A DNA stretch of 64,000 nucleotides, from positions 207,501 to 271,500 of the forward strand of contig JAPXFQ010001299.1 of assembly GCA_028564705.1 (NCBI GenBank), read 5' to 3'. Under the pieces are notes generated by a model. That model ran no database searches. It worked only from the letters and a program-made list of their open reading frames with translations, and was not told where the DNA came from. Each line of letters begins with the position of its first letter. Position 1 is the first letter of the stretch. The translations under genes were made by a program, and so were the position numbers. This DNA comes from Apricaphanius iberus (Eukaryota; Chordata; Actinopteri; Cyprinodontiformes; Aphaniidae). Positions 58,783 through 64,000 of this stretch are shown piece by piece.

Positions 58783-59260
58783 CCGTATTTTCCAAACTAT
58801 AAAGTGGACCTGATGATAAGCCGCAAAAGCCTATTTTAGTGAAAAAACACAAATGTGTACATAAACCGGCCTCACCCGATTAAAAGTTGCCACTGTTTTA
58901 ATGTTTTATTACCATATGTAAGGGTTCGTGCAGATGGCGATGGTTGGCATTGGTTTTTAGCAAAGCTTCGATTTTAGTAACATTTCAACACAGTGGAAAC
59001 ACCTCGGCCGTCCTCTCTCTGTGTGTTCAGCCAATCTTCAAGAAAGACTTCAAGTTCGGGGCATCAACTTTTATTACCTCTGAAAGCTTTTTTTTGGTCT
59101 CATTTCATTGAGAGAGTTTTTCACGCTAGCATTGCCAACGTCTCACCATCATTGCTGCTGATGGTACATGAAGCCCTGCTGCTCTATTTCCTTCTTTAAA
59201 AGCCATATCGACTGCCTTCAAGTTAAAAGTGGCATCATATCTATTTCTTGTTTGTTTTCC
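58783..59260 (-). mobile_element. Pogo/Tigger-like element, degenerate
   Basis: The left edge, after TA at 58781-58782, reads ccgtattttccaaactataa, followed by gataagccgc words. This end type I associate with a widespread fish element that encodes the protein relic at 59255-58920. The opposite end is not visible. Confidence 0.5.
58920..59260 (-). pseudogene. Pogo-like transposase N-terminal DNA-binding remnant
   Basis: On the minus strand, from about 59255, the reading is TRNRYDATFNLKAVDMAFKE, then GNRAA and MVRRW. This matches the psq-type helix-turn-helix that starts many pogo/Tigger-like transposases (usual form RYDAxFKLKAVDxAxKEGNRAAA). After a stop at about 59127, further pieces follow in two frames: KKLSEVIKVDAPNLKSF, then (shifted near 59050) LEDWLNTQREDGRGVSTV, resembling the CENPB-type second DNA-binding region. 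The DDE catalytic domain is missing. A dead relic. Confidence 0.6.
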
Positions 59261-59934
59261 ATAATGAGTGTTTGTATATGAAAACTTGTTTTTGCAAACT
59301 GTCTCGCTCTTGTAATGTCTCTCTGTTGCACATTTTCTTTCATTGTTTGTGCAACTGACCTCCTCTCTCTCTCTCTCTCCCTCTCTCTTCCGCCCTCTTG
59401 AAGGCACAGTATGCCTTAAGGTAAAGGACGTAACTTCTATGATCCATAGATCAAGGAGGCCTTCTAGTGTCTAGCTAAACCAAATGAACCGCACCGAATT
59501 ACAGGCCGCATGGTTCAAAACATGAGAAAAAAGTAGTGCCTTATCTGAAAAACCTTGTCCAGAAAATAAGCTAGTTAAATAAACCCTGTGCATAAAGTTA
59601 AAAATGTCTGCACCAAGTTGCCAGTGGTGGGAACTGCAATCTGTCAAAATGACAGATTGCGTTCAGATTTCAGTTCAGTTCACTTTACCATTTATAAAAA
59701 AGAGACAGCCAAATATTTCGACAATGTTCAGTTAACGTTAAACCTGGCCTTGGCTAACAAACAAGCTAACATAGCTAACCAACACTGCAACTTCAAGATA
59801 ACTGCAAGTTGAAACATGAGAACCAGAGCTATATGAAGGGTCGGTTTTGAACCCAAGTTGTGCGTACATCTGTTGCATTGATAGCTAAATAATCTCTTGA
59901 TTGGTCAGTGCTCTAGTCTAGTGTAAACGATTCA
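59261..59934. other. No recognisable feature except a (TC)n tract
   Basis: TC-rich microsatellite at 59361-59391; otherwise non-coding. Confidence 0.5.
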
Positions 59935-59942
59935 TTTTGCTG

Positions 59943-61049
59943 TAGGGCTGCACGATTATGTCAAAAAAAATAATCACGATTATTTTGATCAATATTGTAA
60001 TCACGATTATTAATCACGATCAATCATCCAGTCCTCTAAAATATCTATTTTCATTGCACCAATTATAAACTTTTAAAAATAAAAACTTGTGAAAAATAAA
60101 ACTTTAGATTAGAATAGATGATTAATAATGCAAAAACCCAACAAAAACAAACTCCTATATATATATATTTAAAAGTACAAGCTAAATATGTTATTGCAGA
60201 GTGTAATCTCAAAGTGCAATTTATGGGAAACAATTACAACTTATGCAGAAAAGGCCTTTGACATTCCATTGCATCTAAATCCTTAGTATTTACTGTATGC
60301 TACGTAGCAACTATTACTCACCTGTTAATGTAATACTGCATAGCAAACGATCGCGTAATAGGCATGAAATCAGACATACTGCGCCACCATTTTGCATGTC
60401 CTTTGACCCATATGACTTCTGTTGACCCAGATGTTTACTTTACGTTTGCCTGTGGTCCCGCCATCCTCTAGCCGTTATTTTGTCTGGTATGACTTAACAA
60501 CTTAAATGTTTAATCGATCAACAACAATTACAGTAGTCAGTAACATTGCTTCAAGTACATTTATCTGCCAAAACTGCGGCGGTGTCAATGGTTGACAGTT
60601 CGTCTGTAGCCATTTTAAGCTAGGTCCTTCTTCTTCTAGGATTTCGGGGCGTCCCCTGCATAATGGGATAGCGTAGCATCCACCGGCTGCTTACTGTGAC
60701 GGTAGTACACTTTTGGGAACTTTCTGCTTACTAGTCAGATCCATAATGGAGATTTGGATCTACTACATTGCTCAAATACTCCTTTTAACCTGCTACGTAG
60801 CAAGCGTAGTGCAGCCATTATGAGTGCTGAGTGGCGTGTGCGCGGTTTTTATTTGGTCAGCTTAATAAAGCTTTAGCCATGCGTTTGCCCCCTGGTGGTT
60901 GGCATACTATTGGTTGAGGCAGTGTATGATGAAGAGACATGCAGTGAAGCTCGCATTTTGAATGTAATTATCGTTCATGATCAGGTTCATTTAATTGTGG
61001 CCACCAAAATCGTAATCGCGATCAAAATCCGATTAATTGTGCAGCCCTA
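59943..61049. mobile_element. 1.1-kb hAT non-autonomous element
   Basis: Begins TAGGGCTGCACGATTA and ends TTAATTGTGCAGCCCTA, good inverted repeats. Flanks TTTTGCTG (59935-59942) and TTTTGCAG (61050-61057) match at seven of eight bases. Repeated tcacgatta words near the left end and aatcgtaatcgcgatc near the right are subterminal repeats. The interior has no transposase motif; it is larger than the other hAT MITEs here and contains a CpG-rich part at 60640-60860. Confidence 0.82.
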
Positions 61050-61059
61050 TTTTGCAGTA

Positions 61060-63842
61060 GAGGCCAGGACACATCCTTAGGGGAAATATAAAGTAAATTC
61101 TGAAAGATTAACTATTTTATGTTGTAGAACAGGGTCAGTAGTCAAATTGAAGCATATTTGAAATTACTTTAAAAATGTTGCTGTCTGTACCCCAGATTTA
61201 AGAGGGCTAAGTTTGGGAGCAATCTCCTAAGTGACTCGTAAGTGCTTTTCTGATCGCTTCAGTGGGAGGAAATCATTTTATGTTGCATTTCTGAAGCAGT
61301 GTCCTAACAAGATTTACTGTTGATATGTCTGACATTTTTTCTGTAGGCAGCGTTTGTTTTTCTGTTTGTCTGTTTTGAGCTGCTGGATAGTACCTCAACA
61401 TTTTAACTTGTTGTTCTCTGTGTATACTGTTCTCTGCATAACTTTTTTAAAGTTCCTTAATATCTTCTTCAGCAAATACTTCTACTTTCACAACATGATT
61501 CTACCATCCCCGTACTTTATCATTCAGATGTTGTTTCCAAGTTTTCACACTTCCCCACTCAATATTATATATACTTCAATCTTTTTTTATGTTGCTTTTG
61601 GACAATTGACTTCTTTCTCTCTTAGTGACCTTTCAGCCTATGTCGGTGCAGGACTTGTATCTCTGTGGATAAACATGTTGTTTTACTAGCTTCAACCAGA
61701 ACCTCCACTAAGTCTTTTGCTTCTGTTTTCGGGTTAATTCTCTGATTTGCACCAAATCATGTACATTTCTGGGACCCAGATTTATCAGCTTCCTCAACGG
61801 CATGACTGCTAGACGTGTGTGTTTATACTTGCATACAATTGCTTGAAAAAATTAATGTGTTGGGTTCAAACTTTTAAAGTAGAAGAAACAGGTTAATAGA
61901 TTCTGGCATTTAATAGATAGTGATTACTGTGTTAATCATAACTACCTAAATGTTTAGTCTAATTTAATATCAGTGTTCACCAATATCCGGTTTCAAAAGT
62001 ATATATTATCCAATTTAGATGTATAATAAGAATCAGGTAACTTGTATTGCTAAAATATGGTGCTATCATAAAAATGACCCCATTTACCTGGGTTGCTTTC
62101 CATTTGAATCTCTTACCATTTATTTTGAAGCAGAACACAGTGCCTCTTTCATTGGAATGAAAATGATCATTCTTCTTCCAGCTATTAATGTAAAATGCTA
62201 ATTCTATTTGTCTTGTACATGGTTTAATATATTTATTTTACAAAATCTTGGCCAAGGTGCAGACAGAGGAAGGATAATTCCTGGAAGTAATGTCAGCTGT
62301 TTGATTTATAATGAGTAAATCTGCAGAGGAGTAATCTACTTTTGTGATGCCCAGAGCGAGTGAAGAGCTGTTTGACTGCGAATAAACACCACCTCCAGAC
62401 TATGGAGCTGTCATTAATCAGGCCCTTAGCTGACAGTCCAGTGCCTGCTGCTGCATTCCCCATTGGAGGATTTTTATTTTGATTGGCTGCGCTTTTTCTT
62501 TCGTTGTCTGTTGCTCTGGTCCACCCTCGGTTTGTCATCAATTAAAAGCATGTAGCGTGTTTCAAACTTGCAGTTCTCAAAAAATATATTTCCCAAGGGG
62601 TGGTTTCTTGTCTTGTCTTTTTTTGTCAAAGAAACTTTTTTTCCCTGTCAATGAGACAAACCAACATGCCCATGATATATGCCAATACATGCCAAAAATA
62701 ATAATTAATAATAATTTATTGTCATCAATTATTGTTTTTTAAGAAGAAGTCAGAGAAAAGAAAGCACACTGAGTGTGTACATTGCCTTGCTAAAATATAT
62801 ACATCTCTAGAACCTTAGTACATTTAGCATGTTACAACTATAAACTTAAAGGTACTGGATTTGAAATTCAGGTGAATGATTGCACATCTGGTGACTAAAA
62901 TATTCGCCATATTTCTTCTAAACTATATTGTAAAAAAAATGAGTTGCTTCTTACTATATATAGTCATTGCTTTTGGTGTATGAGGTATTATTCTGTTGAC
63001 TAGTGAACATATGTGCCTTTTTTCAAGTCTTTTGAAGCCAGTAATACATTTTCTTTTCTGTAGTATTGCCTTTTTTATTTAATTCCATCCAAAATTCTGA
63101 CCAGCTTCCCTGTATATGCTGAAGCAAAGAATTCCCAAAGCACGACTATCTCAACACCATCTAGTATTCTGGAGAAGGTGTGACAAACACAACATTAAGC
63201 ATGTAAAAAAATCTTTCCACGATTCCCTTCTACATTTTGAATATCAATTGTTATTCCAATACAAGTACATGCAATATAAATTCACAAAGACCTGCTTGGA
63301 TGCAATACTAGGCAGGAAAAATATATATAAAATTTTATGCATACAAATTCTGCTTGTCAATAATATGTTGGCCTTTAAGCACCATAATTGTCAAGCCTTT
63401 GGAGTGGTGGGGATATGGTAATGAATAACAAGAAAGAGAAGAGTAAAGCAAATGTGTGATTGTTATTAATATTGTCATCTTAATATTTAGCAATAGTACC
63501 TCAATAATGTTTTCCTGATATTGTGAAGATTTGGTCTACATGATGCTGCTTTTTGAGTAAAGATCCCTAACAAACCTCTGAGGCATTCTCAGAATATTTG
63601 TACCAATTCACAAATTATGCAATTTCAAAAGGGAATTGGTTGCATTGGGTTTTATTTAGGGGTATCAGACTATAAAGAGGGTTAAATACAAATTCACACT
63701 TTTGGGGTTTTCTTTTTACCATTCATAAAAACATGGATCATCTTCCATTCTTAATTATTCATTATATTACACTGGCCTTTCAATAAAACTCAAATACACT
63801 GTGTTGAAGCTTGATCTTTAACTGGACACAATTTGGATACAT
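61060..63842. other. No recognisable gene or element
   Basis: AT-rich; frames up to 111 codons (61354-61689) are hydrophobic by T-richness and lack motifs. Confidence 0.5.
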
Positions 63843-64000
63843 CTATCCATCCATTTTCTGAACCGCTTAGTCCTCCAGGGGTCGCGGGGGGGCTGGCGCC
63901 TATCTCCAGCTGTCAACGGGCGAGAGGCGGGGTACACCCTGGACAGGAAGCCAGTCCATCACAGAAAATGTGGAAACATTTAAAATGAAATGACTTCTTT
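63843..64000. repeat. Common fish dispersed repeat, cut by the window edge
   Basis: The words ccatccattttctgaaccgc, aggggtcgcggggg and cgagaggcggggtacaccct occur in the order familiar from a very abundant teleost repeat. Its right end lies outside the window. Confidence 0.6.

Overview
This window looks like a gene-poor stretch of a ray-finned fish (probably percomorph-like teleost) nuclear genome. The background is AT-rich, and I found no intact host protein gene, rRNA, tRNA or CRISPR array. The fish assignment rests on the mix of mobile elements: an L1-clade LINE with a long GC-rich 3' UTR, a Rex1/Babar-type LINE, a Penelope-like GIY-YIG remnant, Tc1, pogo and hAT fragments, an IS3EU-like element, and many TTAA-flanked MITEs. 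The species cannot be named from sequence alone.

Layout. 0-4.3 kb: dispersed repeat fragments, an unclassified GC-richer segment and a hAT end. 4.3-4.85 kb: a deleted Tc1 element with the last transposase motif. 8.04-10.8 kb: a broken minus-strand Rex1-type LINE whose endonuclease-RT linker has become a minisatellite. 11.4-14.96 kb: a teleost repeat split by a 5'-truncated L1 3' end with an A15 tail. 17.6-20.7 kb: composite repeats, a 1.2-kb TIR element, a LINE 3' end and one weak exon candidate. 21.2-24.9 kb: three hAT MITEs, two with recognisable 8-bp duplications. 31.2-36.2 kb: two TTAA MITEs and a long dispersed repeat. 36.75-44.5 kb: a full-length L1 with both ORFs open and a perfect 15-bp target duplication. 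44.7-45.4 kb: a Penelope-like C-terminus. 48.74-49.40 kb: an IS3EU-like element with inverted subterminal iterons. 52-61 kb: an RT relic, two more TTAA MITEs, a pogo relic and a 1.1-kb hAT element. The right edge cuts through a common fish repeat.

The most notable object is the L1 at 36748-44499. It has an ORF1 chaperone-like protein, an ORF2 with every endonuclease and RT landmark I looked for, and a 2.6-kb GC-rich 3' UTR. The UTR ends in two small hairpins that are also present in the truncated copy at 12-14.9 kb, which fits tail recognition by its own reverse transcriptase. The two copies differ at the tail (A15 versus almost none), at the 5' edge of the UTR, and at a strong 17-bp hairpin present only in the full-length copy. 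All family assignments were made by eye from motifs; no database search was run.
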